NCBI GenBank assembly: GCA_024220505.1
Contig: JAKZZE010000001.1
Coordinates: 2,790,001 to 2,854,000 of the forward strand
Direction: 5' to 3'
Origin: Rhizopus arrhizus
Taxonomy: Eukaryota > Mucoromycota > Mucoromycetes > Mucorales > Rhizopodaceae
DNA length: 64,000 nt
Below, piece by piece: positions 1 to 12,000 of the stretch. Made by a program: the position numbers and the translations under genes. Under the pieces are notes generated by a model. It was given only the letters and a program-made list of their open reading frames with translations. It searched no databases and was not told the origin of the DNA. Each line of letters opens with the position of its first letter. Positions within the stretch are counted from its first letter, which is position 1.

Positions 1-92
1 GACTTGCAGCAGCACTTTCTTCAAGACCAAGAGTAGCACATAACAGTAGCAACGGAAGAAAACAAAAAGCACCTGAACCGGTTGTTGTCTCC

Positions 93-125
<33 letters not shown>

Positions 126-1487
126 AGTGCTGAAGATGAATCTGTTACCCGTTGTGTTTGTGGCAAACAACGTAAGTCACCTAATTAAGAAGAAAAAAGG
201 GGAAAGCTAATTTTATTCCCACAGACAGCATTGGTTTAATGGTATGCTGTGACGACTGTGAAGTATGGCAGCATTGTCAGTGTATGGGATTAGAAGAAGA
301 AGATATTCCGGACCAATATTTTTGTGAACAATGTCGACCTGAATATCATGTCCAAATTAAAGGTTATGACAAGTGAGTTTTATGATTTCTTTTTAAATTT
401 GTGACACTAATTGTTAACAACAGTAAAACGCGTAGATATTATAAACCTTCAAAAAACAATAAAAAACGAACCACATTAAATAGTAGAGAAGCCTCTAGTT
501 CATCAGAAGAAGTTACAAAAGAGCTGCCAGAATTAAACAACACTGAATCTACAACAGAATCTCCTGCAGAAGAAGGTAAGAATTGATTGGTACAAACCGG
601 GATTAACAGCAAAATTAGACTGTGAAAATAAATCGAGTCGACCCAAAAGACGAAGCATAAAGAATGAAAAGAAATCCCGCTTATCAGGAAATAATAATAC
701 CCGAAAATCATCTAATAATTCAACACGTCGATCCCACAAGACGACGAGGTCACGTACATCCACCCCACAGCCAGAGATGCCAACACCCACAAGTACTAGT
801 AGCATTTTATTTGAACATCTGTCTCCATCTGCTCGTGAAACTTCTCCTCCTGCAAAAGTACGTACACCTTCTGTTCGTATGACGATTTCAGAAATGAATA
901 AGAGAGCAAACCAAATACTGGAATACATTTGCTCATTGCAAGTAGAGATAACTACTGGGAAAAAAAGAACTAAAGAAAGGCTATTACAAGAAGAAAAAGA
1001 AGAGGAAGAAGAAGAAAATGAATTATGTAAAAAGCGAAAGTTGATTGACGCTCAAATGAATGAAACAATGACAAGAGCGATGGTTGAATTGGAGCAAGAA
1101 GAGAAATATAATGCAGTGACTGTGACAAGTGTTAGATATAACAGAAAACCAACACCTATTCTTATACCTGGTCAGTTTGATCATGCCTCATCTCCTTCAT
1201 CCTCATTGAGTAGTGCAAGTACAATACCTTTGGAAGAAGAAGATCGGTTTACGGATATCGAAAAGTCTGTGGCAGAAGAAGCTTTAGAAAGTATAAACAA
1301 ACCTAAAGATCAACAAACACCACTAGAAATTATGGATACATTAACAAGAAAGGTCATTGTCTTTCAGCGTCGCTTTGGACAGTTCTCTTTTGGTAATGCA
1401 ATGACGGATGATCCTGAAAGTATTGAGTATGAAGGACCACCAGTTACAAGAAGTAGAGAATTTTATCAAAGTCGAAATACATGGTAA
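1..1487 (+). CDS. PHD-finger chromatin protein (Cti6-like), 5' end outside window
   Basis: The window opens inside this gene. Exons 1-171, 225-372, 424-575 and 619-1487 join in one frame; introns are 172-224, 373-423 and 576-618. A run of about ten glutamates precedes a PHD zinc finger encoded across the first intron: Cys-x-Cys, then CCDDCEVWQHCQC and a closing CEQC. The rest is low-complexity Ser/Thr/Lys-rich sequence with an acidic coiled stretch (about 990-1110) and a C-terminal block around MDTLTRKVIVFQRRFGQFSF. PHD fingers of this type read histone H3 tails; a single finger near the N-terminus followed by a long disordered tail resembles yeast Cti6 of the Rpd3L/Sin3 deacetylase complex. 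That orthology is inference; the PHD finger itself is clear. SIN3 lies in the same window but is not adjacent. Confidence 0.8.
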
Positions 1488-2006
1488 AGTACATATCACT
1501 TTCTCATTCCTTTTTTTTTTGAATCTACGTGCACCTGTAGCATATAAAAACAGAAAGACATAAATCTCTGTTCCTATATCATTTTCATTTGTAAATAAAA
1601 AGTTATCTTTCTTCCTTTTGTCACACTATACACACAGCTTACCTAACATAAAAAACACGCCGCTTATGATCAGTAACTATGAATCTTGAGTATTTATTCA
1701 ATAAGACAGGATTAGAAAGCATATAAAAGACGGCTATTTCAATAGTCTAGGGGGCTATGGTCATGAACTATTGATCGTAACAATCTTTGTACAACTTAAA
1801 TAAGATAATTGAATAACACATTTTCTTCATTATAAATGTATCAGCAATGACCAATCATTCCATAGGCTTTTTGTATATTCCGCATAATGTATTTTATTTC
1901 ATAACAGTATTTAACGTTTAGATTTTACTAAAGAGCAATTGGAATAACTCTTAAATATAGCCAAATTATATTGAAAAAGAAAAAATTAAGCACAACCAGA
2001 CATGTT
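1488..2006. other. Convergent 3' intergenic region
   Basis: AT-rich sequence between the stop codons of the PHD gene (+) and the methyltransferase (-). AATAAA-like motifs, such as the one near 1595, fit 3' ends. I see no further coding signal. Confidence 0.6.
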
Positions 2007-2646
2007 TTATGTTGTACTTTCTTGCTTTTCTGCAGAAACTAGCAAAGGGGTCAACCAATCGTTTTTAGCTAAAATATTAAAGACAAAACATGCACCGGAT
2101 AAGAATAACTTGTCTGAAAGGTTTACATGAATGCCATATTTAGATGCATTGAGAAGTTGTTGGCGCATGAAGCGAGATAAACCATCGAATACCTGTTCAG
2201 TAGCCACTGTTTCCAATTGAACGTTTTTGAATCCAGCATCGTAAAGCCTCTGCTTGTATTCTTCTGGAGTTGTCAAAAGATTGTCAGAAGGTACATGAAT
2301 AAAGTTACAGAGAGCTTTGAATGCGTAAAGTTTCCATGATGATTGCTTTAGAGATTGAAACAAAGCAGGGTGTAGAGTAAAATCAAATATACCAAGAGTT
2401 CCTCCATTGCCCTTCAAATATTTGAAAGCGCTCTTGAAGAAATCCCACCGCGTATTGTAGTGGTATGCCGAGTCAATGCAAAGTATATGGTCAAAGACTT
2501 TTGTAGAGGGTTGAATCAAATCGTCTAAATTTTCGGCTGAACCATGTAAAAGATGGATACGCTGCTTTTGATCGGCAGATAATCTTTCATTGGCCATTTG
2601 TACTTGGGATAGTTCATTGGTGATACCCTAAGAAAGAGAGAGAGAG

Positions 2647-2681
<35 letters not shown>

Positions 2682-3262
2682 AATAGTGAGAATGACTGAT
2701 GTCTTTTAGCCTCCGTCTTACAGTCACTCGACAACCGAGTTTTTCTTCAAGAACAATTAATCAAAGTATTGACATGTGACTATTTCTTTCACTGGTTTAC
2801 CTTCCAAATATTTACAAGAATCGCCACACCCAAATCCTACATCTAATTAATAGCGTGTCAGTTTCAACTCCAAAAGCTATCCTATCATGACCTATATGAC
2901 TAACCTAACACACTTTTATTTTTTTGCACATTAGCGTATCGAGCTACTTTTGATATCAAATTCTCACATGCCTCAGGATATAGATTCGTATTGTCTGTCC
3001 ATAAGCCTACGTTGAACCAAAGGGTTGCAGGTGGTACCTGGAGGTTTAATAAAGTATGCTTCAATCCGTACATGTCTTTTTCTTGGTTTAAAATGCGCTT
3101 TGCATCCTTGTTTCTGGAGAGCACAGAATGTATTGCGTTATATAAAATACATGTTAAACCAATAGCATGAAGATAGAGTAATATGCTTTTTATATTATCT
3201 GATGCACTGGTAGAAATCAATGGCAGTAACAAAGCATATATTAAAAACCCAACTAAGTTCAT
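2007..3262 (-). CDS. SAM-dependent methyltransferase, membrane-anchored
   Basis: Three exons on the minus strand: 3262-2914, 2842-2793 and 2627-2007, giving about 339 aa. The short middle exon carries the SAM-binding motif I (NVGFGCGDS), which fixes the frame and the splice sites. The third exon continues GITNELSQVQ, then the motif II/III region FDHILCIDSAYHYNTRWDFF typical of class I small-molecule methyltransferases. The N-terminus (MNLVGFLIYALLLPLIS) is a hydrophobic segment that would anchor the enzyme in a membrane. The substrate cannot be read from sequence. The second donor (GTGAAAG) was chosen because it keeps phase; a stronger-looking GTAAAC 9 bases upstream breaks the frame. Intron 2628-2792 contains an A33 tract. 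The start lies only 28 bp from the edge of a DIRS element, so its native promoter has probably been displaced. Confidence 0.8.
2647..2679. repeat. Poly(A) tract, 33 nt, inside methyltransferase intron
   Basis: Uninterrupted A run on the + strand (T on the gene strand) close to the acceptor of the second intron, where it acts as a very long polypyrimidine tract. Confidence 0.9.
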
Positions 3263-3290
3263 ATTAAAAAAAAAGGGAAAAAAATGAAGA

Positions 3291-3399
3291 TTTTCTGAAA
3301 TAGAAATCAATATTTTTTTGACCAATCAAGGATTGTTTAGTGCCTTCAAACTTTTTGGTGATCATTATTAATGTTGCCTTCACTTCAACATCCAATGTG
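3291..3399 (+). repeat. Left inverted terminal repeat of DIRS element
   Basis: About 109 bp matching the reverse complement of 6892-7001 with only a handful of mismatches. The shared block runs from GAAATAGAAATCAATA through TTCAAACTTTTTGGTGATC to AACATCCAAT. Confidence 0.9.
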
Positions 3400-3547
3400 A
3401 CACATGTTCTCAGAGCCGCGCTTTATTTTCCACATATAAATAACAATAAAAACTTTTCTATCCTTTTTTTTTCCTTACTATCTTTCAAAGCTGCATATCG
3501 TAGATTCCTATGCCAGATACAAATTTAGATGAGTAAAGAACTTTCAC

Positions 3548-4182
3548 AGAAGCCAAAGTCTTGCAACTCCTCGATCGTGTACGAGAAGAAGAGCAGCGAA
3601 CACAAGTTGACAGGGAGCTTTCAATGAAAATCACTTCCACTCTGAACGATCTTACGCCGCAACTTTTACAAGATAATCTTAAGCGTTCCAAACAATAATT
3701 CAGTAAATATCACCATGACGAATGGACAGTGGGCCGAGGAGATCAGCAAATTTCTCGTACCCAAACTTAAAAACTTCAAAATGGAAGCAACACAAGTCAT
3801 CACAGCCTATTACAAAGTTGCTGAAATTAGCAGAACACGCGGACGTGGTGCCACAGAACTATTTGAGCAACTTGTCAACATTAAAGAAAGGGACTTATCA
3901 GTAGAACAGAAAAATCAACTGTTTGACGAAGCCGTTGAGAATGCTCGGAGCCTCGCAGTTTTCGCCTGGGCACAAGCAAAGCAGCAATATGACGATGCAG
4001 AAGCATATGTGACAGAAGACCCTCGTCTACCCCAAAGTCTCAAACATCTGGAAAGACCAAAAGATGACATTCTACAAGTGGGCCGTCTCAACAAACTTTT
4101 ACAACATTGGCAGGCAGTGACCCCTCACCCGTGGACTATATCGATAATCGAATCGGGATACAGAATTCAATTTGCTCGCTAG
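3548..4182 (+). pseudogene. DIRS Gag-like region and start of RT, frameshifted
   Basis: Two coding stretches in different frames. The first (about 3548-3700) encodes a charged helical segment with DRVREEEQR. The second (3715-4182) encodes a helical Gag-like segment and ends with HPWTISIIESGYRIQF, the sequence that opens the RT domain in DIRS and Ty3-like polymerases. The frame then breaks, and RT resumes at about 4219 in another frame. Gag regions of DIRS are poorly conserved, so the first part is called from position and composition. Confidence 0.6.
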
Positions 4183-4218
4183 CCAATTCCTTGGAAACTA
4201 CCCAAGAAGATACAATCA

Positions 4219-5911
4219 TTGGAAAACCAATATCAAACGAATGTGGCGGTACAGCAAGTTCTAAAAGGAGGAATCATAGAGATCTCGCCGACCCAGAATA
4301 GGAATTGTCTTTCGAAATTCTTCACGCTCCAAGAACAGACGAAGAGAAGATCGATACTAGACTGTCAGACGCTCAACAGTTTCATACAAGTCGAACACTT
4401 CAAGATGGAAAGCATACCAGCACTAAGAGCTGTCTCAGAAAAGGACATTTACATGTGCAAAATCGCTTTAAAAGATGCATACACAGTGGTACCAATTCAT
4501 CCAGAAAATCGAGATTTTTTAAGCTTCGAAAATCAAGGGATGATTTACTGGTACACTTCCTTAGCTTTCGGGTTAAGTGTAGCTCCCAGGGGTTTCTGCA
4601 AGAGCATGAGACATGCTATAGAACCATTACGAAGAGAAGGTATTTGAATTATCTATTATCTAGACGGCATCTGTATTTTAGAAAAATCCAAGGACAAGAT
4701 GCATAAGACTGTTTTAAAAATAAGAAAGCACCTCGAAGCCTTAGGGCTTATCATAAATTACTTCAAGAGCATTTTAATCCTTTCCAAAGAACAGAAATTC
4801 TAGGCTTCCTATTCAACAGAAAAGATATGATCATCTCGGTCCCAATGCCCAAACTAAACAATTTATTGAAGCGTGTTCGTCAAGCCAAGAATGTGACAGT
4901 GATAAGATCTTGCCGGTGGATAGCGAGGTTGATTGGAAAAGTGACAGCCATGATACCGGTCATAGGAGAGATTCTTTTACATGTGATGTATCTCTAGAGA
5001 GATCTAGCTCGAGCAAGCCACAAATGGGAAGCATCATGCAAGGTATCCTCTACAAGCCTCCAGGAATTGAATTAGTGGGAAGAACCAGTTCTAAAAAAGA
5101 ATGAATTGCCAATACACAAGATTATCATCCAACCCAAGATTGAAGTTTATGTGGATGCACCAAATACAAGATGGGGAATCAGCTCACCTCTGGTCCAGAC
5201 AGCAGGGTTTAATACGAAAGCAGATTTACAACATTCAAGGAACGTAAGAGAACTGAAGACGATTCTGTTTGCAGTACAGCTTCACGCCTCAAAATGCATC
5301 GGTTCAATAATCAAGATTTATTCGGACAACATCACAGCCTCAAATATACGACAAATTCGGGCGGCACAACATCAGCAGTATTACAAGACTTAACAGTTGA
5401 AATTCAAGAGATTTGCAATCAATACAACCTACAGATAATATATCAACAAGTTCCTAGTATTCAAAATACGGAAGCCAACAGACTCAGAAGGCTCAGGAAA
5501 CCAGTTTACGAATCAACGATCTCAAAGAGGATGCTCAAGATCATACAACAACAATGGAGGTCTCCGAAAATCGATGCGTTTGCAGCGAGACACAACAATC
5601 CACTTCCAGTTTATTGGAGTCTTCACTTAGATTCAGATGCAGCTGCAAGAGATGCCTTCCGACAGAAACGGCTGAAGAAGAATATGTATTTACATCCACC
5701 CTGGAAACTGCTCCCGATGGTATTGAAGAAGACTCAACAGGAAAAGGTAAAACAGATGGTATTGATTACTCCATGGTGGCCGAGCCAATACTGGTGGTCA
5801 ATGGTCCTACAAATGAAACATTTAGCAGCTCCAATCCTATGGAAATTCAATCACAATTGGAACTTAGTCGCCTGGAAATTATCAACAACTTCCGGAAGAA
5901 GATTGGCTTAA
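4219..5911 (+). pseudogene. DIRS reverse transcriptase-RNase H, broken
   Basis: RT motifs are readable: KDAYTVVPIHPENRDFL, LAFGLSVAPRGF, then after an in-frame TGA at 4645-4647 the catalytic loop reads YLDGICIL where active enzymes have YxDD, so the second catalytic Asp is replaced by Gly. RNase H follows (VDAPNTRWGISS and YSDNITA, about 5140-5330). The C-terminal block typical of DIRS-like polyproteins (PKIDAFAARHNN, LHPPWKLLP, ITPWWPSQYWW) runs from about 5560 to 5911 and overlaps the recombinase frame. Several stops and frameshifts interrupt it. The lost active-site Asp and the stops are seen directly; inactivity is inferred. Confidence 0.85.
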
Positions 5912-6950
5912 ATGAAAACTCAATCGATTTTTTGACGCAACAAACTAGATCATCAACAAGACGTGCGTATGATAATGGATGGAACCACTGGGTGAATTGG
6001 TGTCGCTCCCAAACTCCTACGATTAATGATTTAGAATACAATCCACAACATGTATTTCAATTCCTCATGGACATCCGACGCTTCAGGTCTACACATTTGA
6101 ACGCATTGCGTTCAGCTATTGCTTCTGTATTTTCAGTCATTCCCAGTAAACAACGTCCCATTGCCGACCAGCCCATTATCCGAGATTTCTTTACTGCCAA
6201 GAGGAAAACAACTGTTAAGATTCCAAAGGACCAACAACTTTCAATTTGGGATGCGGATATACTTCTTCAACACATTAAAGCTCAATTGTCACCCTCTATC
6301 GGTTTATATTTGCAACAATTACAGGTCAAGATTATATTATTGCTATGTATAGCTACGATATGGCATCCTCGCTTGGATATTAGCAGGCTACAAAGGGATA
6401 TTTATTTTTTGGATCAAGATTCTGAATTAAGCGTAACAATTCACGTAAGAGAACCGAAGGAAAGTCAAGAAAAATCAACCAAACTGGGATGCAATCAAGA
6501 CGACAGCGAGCTCTGTGCAGTACAAGCTTTAGAAAAAATTATCAACAAGATGAAGACACTTCGAAGTTCACTCCCGGAAGATCACACTTTGTTTTTAACA
6601 CATTTAGACTCGAAACAAACACCTTCGAGATCAGTCTGTCCATCAACAGTGGCGAATTAGATCAAGACAGAAATGTAAGCAGCTGGGATTAACACAAACC
6701 AATATCAAGTTCATTCTTTGCGGGCAGTATCCAGTTCCAAAGCAGTGTCATTGGGCCATAACATTTAAGAAATCAAAAAGCATACTAACTGGAGTCTAAT
6801 CAAGCGTTTGAAAAGTATTACTATAAGCCGTCATCACAAGCACCCAACAGCACAAAGATTGCAAATTCAATTTCTTCTTTGGCAAACCGTATCATATTGG
6901 ATGTTGGAGTGAAGGCAACATTAATAATGATCACCAAAAAGTTTGAAGGC
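5554..6950 (+). pseudogene. DIRS tyrosine recombinase, frameshifted at C-terminus
   Basis: A 368-codon open frame (5554-6660) starts inside the RT frame and contains the core-binding domain (STRRAYDNGWNHWVNWC) and the catalytic domain up to WHPRLDISRL, which holds the first catalytic Arg. The remaining catalytic parts are present in other frames: HSLRAVSSSKAVSLG (HxxR motif, about 6707-6760) and FEKYYYKPSS with the candidate nucleophilic Tyr (about 6808-6840), whose frame runs on into the right terminal repeat. At least two frameshifts therefore separate the catalytic residues. The overlapping RT/YR layout is normal for DIRS. Confidence 0.8.
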
Positions 6951-7001
6951 ACTAAACAATTCTTGATTGGTCAAAAAAATATTGATTTCTATTTCAAAAA
7001 A
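6892..7001 (-). repeat. Right inverted terminal repeat of DIRS element
   Basis: Reverse-complement match of 3291-3399. The recombinase C-terminal frame extends into this repeat. Confidence 0.9.
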
Positions 7002-7129
7002 CCTTAGATACAACAAGCAATTTTTCTTTTTTACCCTAGTTTTTCTTTCGTTTTAAACATCTTTCCCAACATTAAGCTCATAAAAACCAAAAGGATACAA
7101 CCTCTCTATTCCTCCGATTAACAAGATAA

Positions 7130-8290
7130 ATCCCAGTCTTGCGGAAAATGGTGTGACCTTGCAACTTTTGGACGACCATGCAGTTTTATCTATCTGACTT
7201 TATGGTTGGGGGTTGTCGATGTACTGTCAAGTATCTTTCAATTTTAAGCTTGCTCTATGCTTTTCAAGGTAAGAAAGATTGCTGTTTGTTCTTAACATAA
7301 TGCTAATACTTTATGTACAACGCGTCTTGTGAACGAGCTATACCTAGCGCAGCATTTTTTTTTTTTTGTTTACGCGGCTACATTTACAATCTGCAACAAG
7401 CACCTGACTTTATGGCGGATGTATTGGACTTGATAAATCTGCGTTGTCATGAAATAAAAGAAGATTACCTTCGTTTTGAGAAAAGGTTATTTTTTTTGAG
7501 TTTTTTTTATTTATTATCTTTCTTTTATACATAAAAAGAACAGTAGTATATTATGCATAGCATATTAATATGCTAATTCTTTGGTGGTAGTATTGATGGT
7601 AAATGTATTGCTTCAAATAACTTGAGACTTTTGCAAAAGTCAATTTGGTATACTGGACATCGTACCTTTGATGCTTTTTGCAATGCTTTGATGAATCCGC
7701 TACTTGATCCAAACAAGTCTATGATTATCACAAAGTTCTTTAAACAAGCGTATCTGAAGAAACTCAAACGTTCCCTTGCTGACACTTTAGGCCACACAAG
7801 ACCCTCCTCTTTTTGGAAACGCTTTTGGAACATGGACATTCCGTTGGCTATCAGGACTCCATGGTACCGTTTGCTTCATGGGAAGTTTCCTAATGCTGAA
7901 CGAGTGCATGCCTTAATGCCGACCATCTGTGCCTCACATTGTCGATTGTGTGGATGCCCTTCTACACCCGAAAATTCAGACAGCTTTCTCTTTTGTTGTT
8001 CGAGCAAATTGACCATTTGGCGGCTACTCTGGAAACAATTTTTTGGTGTTTCTGACGTGCCTCTGTTAGATATCGCCAATGCTCTGAATCATTTGATCTT
8101 TCCTCGTCAGAAATTACGACTTGTTCAAAATGGTAATGTACTCGGTTGTACTTTTCTTGGTATCTGGAAGGTACATCGGCGTTTTATTTTTGATAACACC
8201 ACTTTTGACCCAATGATTACATATCAGCAAATTACGATACTCATCATATCCATGCGATCTGAAACAGTACCCTCTGCAGTGTAATTCCTG
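7130..8290 (+). mobile_element. Non-LTR (LINE) retrotransposon 3' fragment with zf-RVT
   Basis: The clearest part is an open stretch at 7622-8284 (about 220 aa) that lacks polymerase motifs but matches the C-terminal region of fungal non-LTR polyproteins: FWKRFWNMDIPLAIRTPWYRLL, then a zinc-binding zf-RVT motif CRLCGCP...FLFCCSSKLTIWRLLWKQFF, then GIWKVHRRFIFDN. Upstream sequence from about 7130 looks like decayed coding sequence of the same element. The 5' end (endonuclease and RT core) is missing, as is usual for 5'-truncated LINE copies. Its left boundary nearly abuts the DIRS element. Confidence 0.7.
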
Positions 8291-9047
8291 TCTCCATGAT
8301 TTAATTCGCCTTATTTGCAAATAGATTCTTTTACTGACAACAATATTTAAAATATCGTCCTCTCCATCTATTAGCATTTCTCAATCCCTGTTTGTTCCAA
8401 GAAGCGCTCTTGAATATTCTAATAAACCTTTGGCCAATATCCAGTTTGCAGACGAAATGGAATTTGACGCTTGATATTCCAAGGTTGCTATTCATCATGC
8501 CAGCTGGATCAAAAGTCAGATTCATATTTATAAGGGAAGTGCTTCTGCTGTTTCCCATATGTTCAAAGAGGCATTGGAAGTTTGTTTATTGCCAAAGTAG
8601 ATGTGTTACTTCAGATCTGAACACAGTAAAACAAAAACGGTAAAGAAAAAAGCAACCAATGTGCCAGTATCAGAAGGTTTGCCTTCTGGTGAAGTATCTG
8701 AATCAAATGAAGCAATTACTAAAAAAAGGAGAGTAACAAAAAAAGCCTTCCATTATGTCCTTTCAAGTTGTTAAAAAATTGTGTGGCTGCTGTAATATAT
8801 GGTTTGTTTAGAGAGATTCTCTACTTCACTGCGATCTTTGAATATAAATACTACGTCATCATTTATGGACTATGCATTCAAAAATAAATTCTCAAAAAAA
8901 TTGGTGCGCCCTTTATATGCGAGAGCGAGTGTGTGTGTGTCAAAATTATTTTACTTTCTTTCACTGTTAAAAAAAAAGTAATTGGTTTCATAATTTGTAA
9001 ATTTCCTTTCTGATTGACCAAAAAAATTTAAAACTCTAGTTTTCAAC
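8291..9047. other. Unassigned region upstream of SPT6
   Basis: AT-rich. Short decayed coding-like stretches (for example around 8480-8600 and 8640-8770, Lys-rich) have no recognisable domain and are probably transposon remnants. The SPT6 promoter must lie near the right edge. Confidence 0.4.
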
Positions 9048-12000
9048 ATGTCGAGAAGTGATGAAGAATCCAATTTGTTTGATCAAGACGACAACGACCA
9101 CATGCATCGTTTTGATCAAGACGACGAAGAAGAGGGTGAAGATATAAGTTATAACCACAGACGTACTGGCAATGCCATTGAAGACGATGATGACGATGAC
9201 GATGAGGATGAGGAAGAGGAAGAAGAGGACGAGGAAGAAGCTAGAAAAGTAAACGCCGAAGAAATAAAACAACGAGCCTATTTTTTAAAAAAGTTACTTT
9301 CAATAGATTGCAGAAGGATTTATTGTTGATGATGAAGAAGAGTCTGACGCCTCTCAAGAAGTCAATGTCCGTCGTAAAAAGAGAAAGAAGGTTGAAGACT
9401 GTAAAGTTGCAATATTTGAAATAATGCAATAGTTGAATTTCTTTTGATTCTCATTTTTTTTTCTTCTTCTTTAATTATAGTCGATGAAGATTTGGATGAA
9501 GAAGATTTGGATTTGCTGGAGGAAAATACGGGTATCAAACTGAGTCGCTCTACAGGTGTAAGTAATTTTAATATATCAACACCAGACACCTTACACTATC
9601 TCAAAATAGCCTAAATTGAAGCGTCTTAAACGTGGTCGTGAAGAAGTATCCCGTCAAGAAGTAAAGAATGCAGGAAATATTTTCTCTGATGAAGAAATAG
9701 AAACAGTTCCTGCATCTGAACAACGCGATCCATATGCAGAAGACTATGATGATAGAAACAGGTATCGTCGTGATATGTATGACGATATGGGTGATTTTAT
9801 TGCTGATGAGGATGAGGACGAGGACGAGGACGATTTAAATGAAGTGTTAGGTGAAAGAGCTCAAGCTAGACGCTATGATGATGAACGTCGTGGTAGACGA
9901 AAAGCAAACAAAGATATGATGAGTATTTTACCTGAAGGCATCAGTGAAGAGTAAGGAAATCCATCGCCCTTTTTCAATAGTTTAATTGTCTTTTAAATTT
10001 AGTGTACTTGTTGATATGTACGATATCTTTGGCGACGGTGGAGATTATGAATGGGCTATGTATAATGAAGAGGTAAATAGAGATCATACCTGTGCTTTTA
10101 TTGGTATATTTATTAAGCTCGTCTTGTGTAGGAAGAAGAAGCCAAGAAAGACCGCGAACCTCAATTGGCTGACATATTCGAACCTAGCGAACTTGCTGAA
10201 CGTATGATGACTGAACAAGATGATGAGATCCGTTTGCGCGATGTTCCTGAACGTTTGCAGATGCGCTACGAAGGCCATAAAAAGACTTTTGAACCAGCCA
10301 CCAATGATGAAGTACAAGAGGAAGCTATTTGGATAGCACGAAGCATTGCTAGAGCAAGAGGTCAAGAAGAACCTGATGAACAATTTACTACTGCTGTTGC
10401 CTACGTTGTTGGCTTCTTTACTCGCGAATTCTTAGAAGTACCTCATATCAAAGATCATCGCCGTGATTTCTTTATCGAGGTGGATAAACTAACTGGTGCT
10501 AGTAGAGCGCTTTTGACGGAGAAAGATCTTTGGGAGATTTATGATTGGGATTTTAAATATCATGGCTTCTTGGAACGTCGACAGGCTTTAAAAGACTTCC
10601 TTCAAAAATCTCAAATATTTGACGAATATGTAAACTCCATGCTTGATAGAGCTGAAAAAGTAGAAGAGATTACAGACCTGACAGAATATGTCAACCTCAA
10701 CTTTTCTGAAAGAATCAACCTTGTACAGCAACACGCACGTGGACCCAAGAGACCTACTACCAAATCTTTGTATCAATCCAGTAAAAGTTCAGCCATTCAT
10801 GAACTCTTGCCTAAATTTGGTATCACTGCAAGACAATTTGGTGCAAACTATGTGGAAAACACTCGTCATTATTTCCCTGAGGACAGCTCAGTTGATCCTA
10901 TTGTTGAAGCACAATTGTATACCGATTCAGCCTTTCCTGACGAAACAAGAGTCTTGAAGGCAGTCCGTTCTATTTTGGCTCAAGAACTTGCCTATGATCC
11001 TCAGGTGCGAAAAGGCATGCGTAAAGATTGGGAAAGTTATGCTACAGTGACCGTCAAGCCGACTGATAAAGGGTTCAATACAATTGATGAACTTCACCCC
11101 ATGAAACCATTCAAGTTTTTGACCGAGAAGCCACTTCAAGCCTTCAAGGATGGACAGTTCTTGCATATCCTCAAGGGAGAATCAGAAGGCCTTTTGGAAG
11201 TGAAAATTAGTATTCAGGATTATCCTTCTTGGGTAGCTCGTATCGCTGAATTCTATCTTTCTGATGGGTTTAGTGATTCTGTACAACAGTGGAACGAGCA
11301 GCGTAAAGAAGTACTTGAATTAGCACTTCAGGAATATTTGATACCTCTTATGACAAAGTACGTACGTGAAAAATTACGCATAGAGGCGCAAGAATACGTT
11401 TGTCAGGCTAGCTTTACTAGTCTCTACAACAAGATCAACGTTGGTCCCTTCAGAGGACCCGAATCAAACTTTAAGAGCACTGTGCCTCGTGTTGTTACTG
11501 TATCCTCTGGTAATGGAACCCACAAAGATCCTATTGTTGCTGTATTTGTGAATCAGCGCGGAAGAGTATTGGATCAAATAGAAGTACCCAACTTGAAGGA
11601 CGAAAGATATTGGAGAGAATTCTCAGAATTTATTAAATCCAAAAAAGCTAATGTGCTTGGTATTGCAGGATACAATGCAGAAATTCGAAAGGTAATCAAG
11701 CATATGCAAACCATGTTGAGCGAAATCAATCAAGCAAATGAGCAAAGTGGTCTTTCAAAGATGGATATGGTGATTGTAGACGACGAAACAGCACGTCTTT
11801 ACAAGAACTCTCGTCGTGCTCAGCAAGAATTCCCTGAACACACAGAGACAATGCGATATTGTATTTCTCTTGCCCGTCGACTCCAAAATCCAGTGATGGA
11901 ATATACTGGTTTGAATCGTGACTTATTAGCTATTCAGCACCATGAACTTCAGCATTTGATACCCGAAGACAATTTGCTCTTCTATTTAGAACGTGCTTTG

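Larger units (their letters stand above)
3291..7001 (+). mobile_element. DIRS-like tyrosine-recombinase retrotransposon, degenerate
   Basis: A 3.7-kb element bounded by inverted terminal repeats (about 3291-3399 and 6892-7001) and encoding, in order, a Gag-like region, a reverse transcriptase/RNase H polyprotein and an overlapping tyrosine recombinase. Inverted repeats plus a tyrosine recombinase instead of an integrase define the DIRS order. No target-site duplication is visible, as expected for recombinase-mediated insertion. All reading frames carry stops or frameshifts, so this copy is inactive. I could not identify the internal complementary region that DIRS elements normally carry. It sits immediately upstream of the methyltransferase gene. 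Confidence 0.85.

Noticed and set aside
4106..7001. Internal complementary region expected in DIRS elements
   Set aside because: I could not find a segment matching both outer ends of the terminal repeats; a dot plot would settle it.
9036..9272. Hydrophobic open frame antisense to the SPT6 start
   Set aside because: It is the complement of the Asp/Glu-rich N-terminus; codon-composition artefact.
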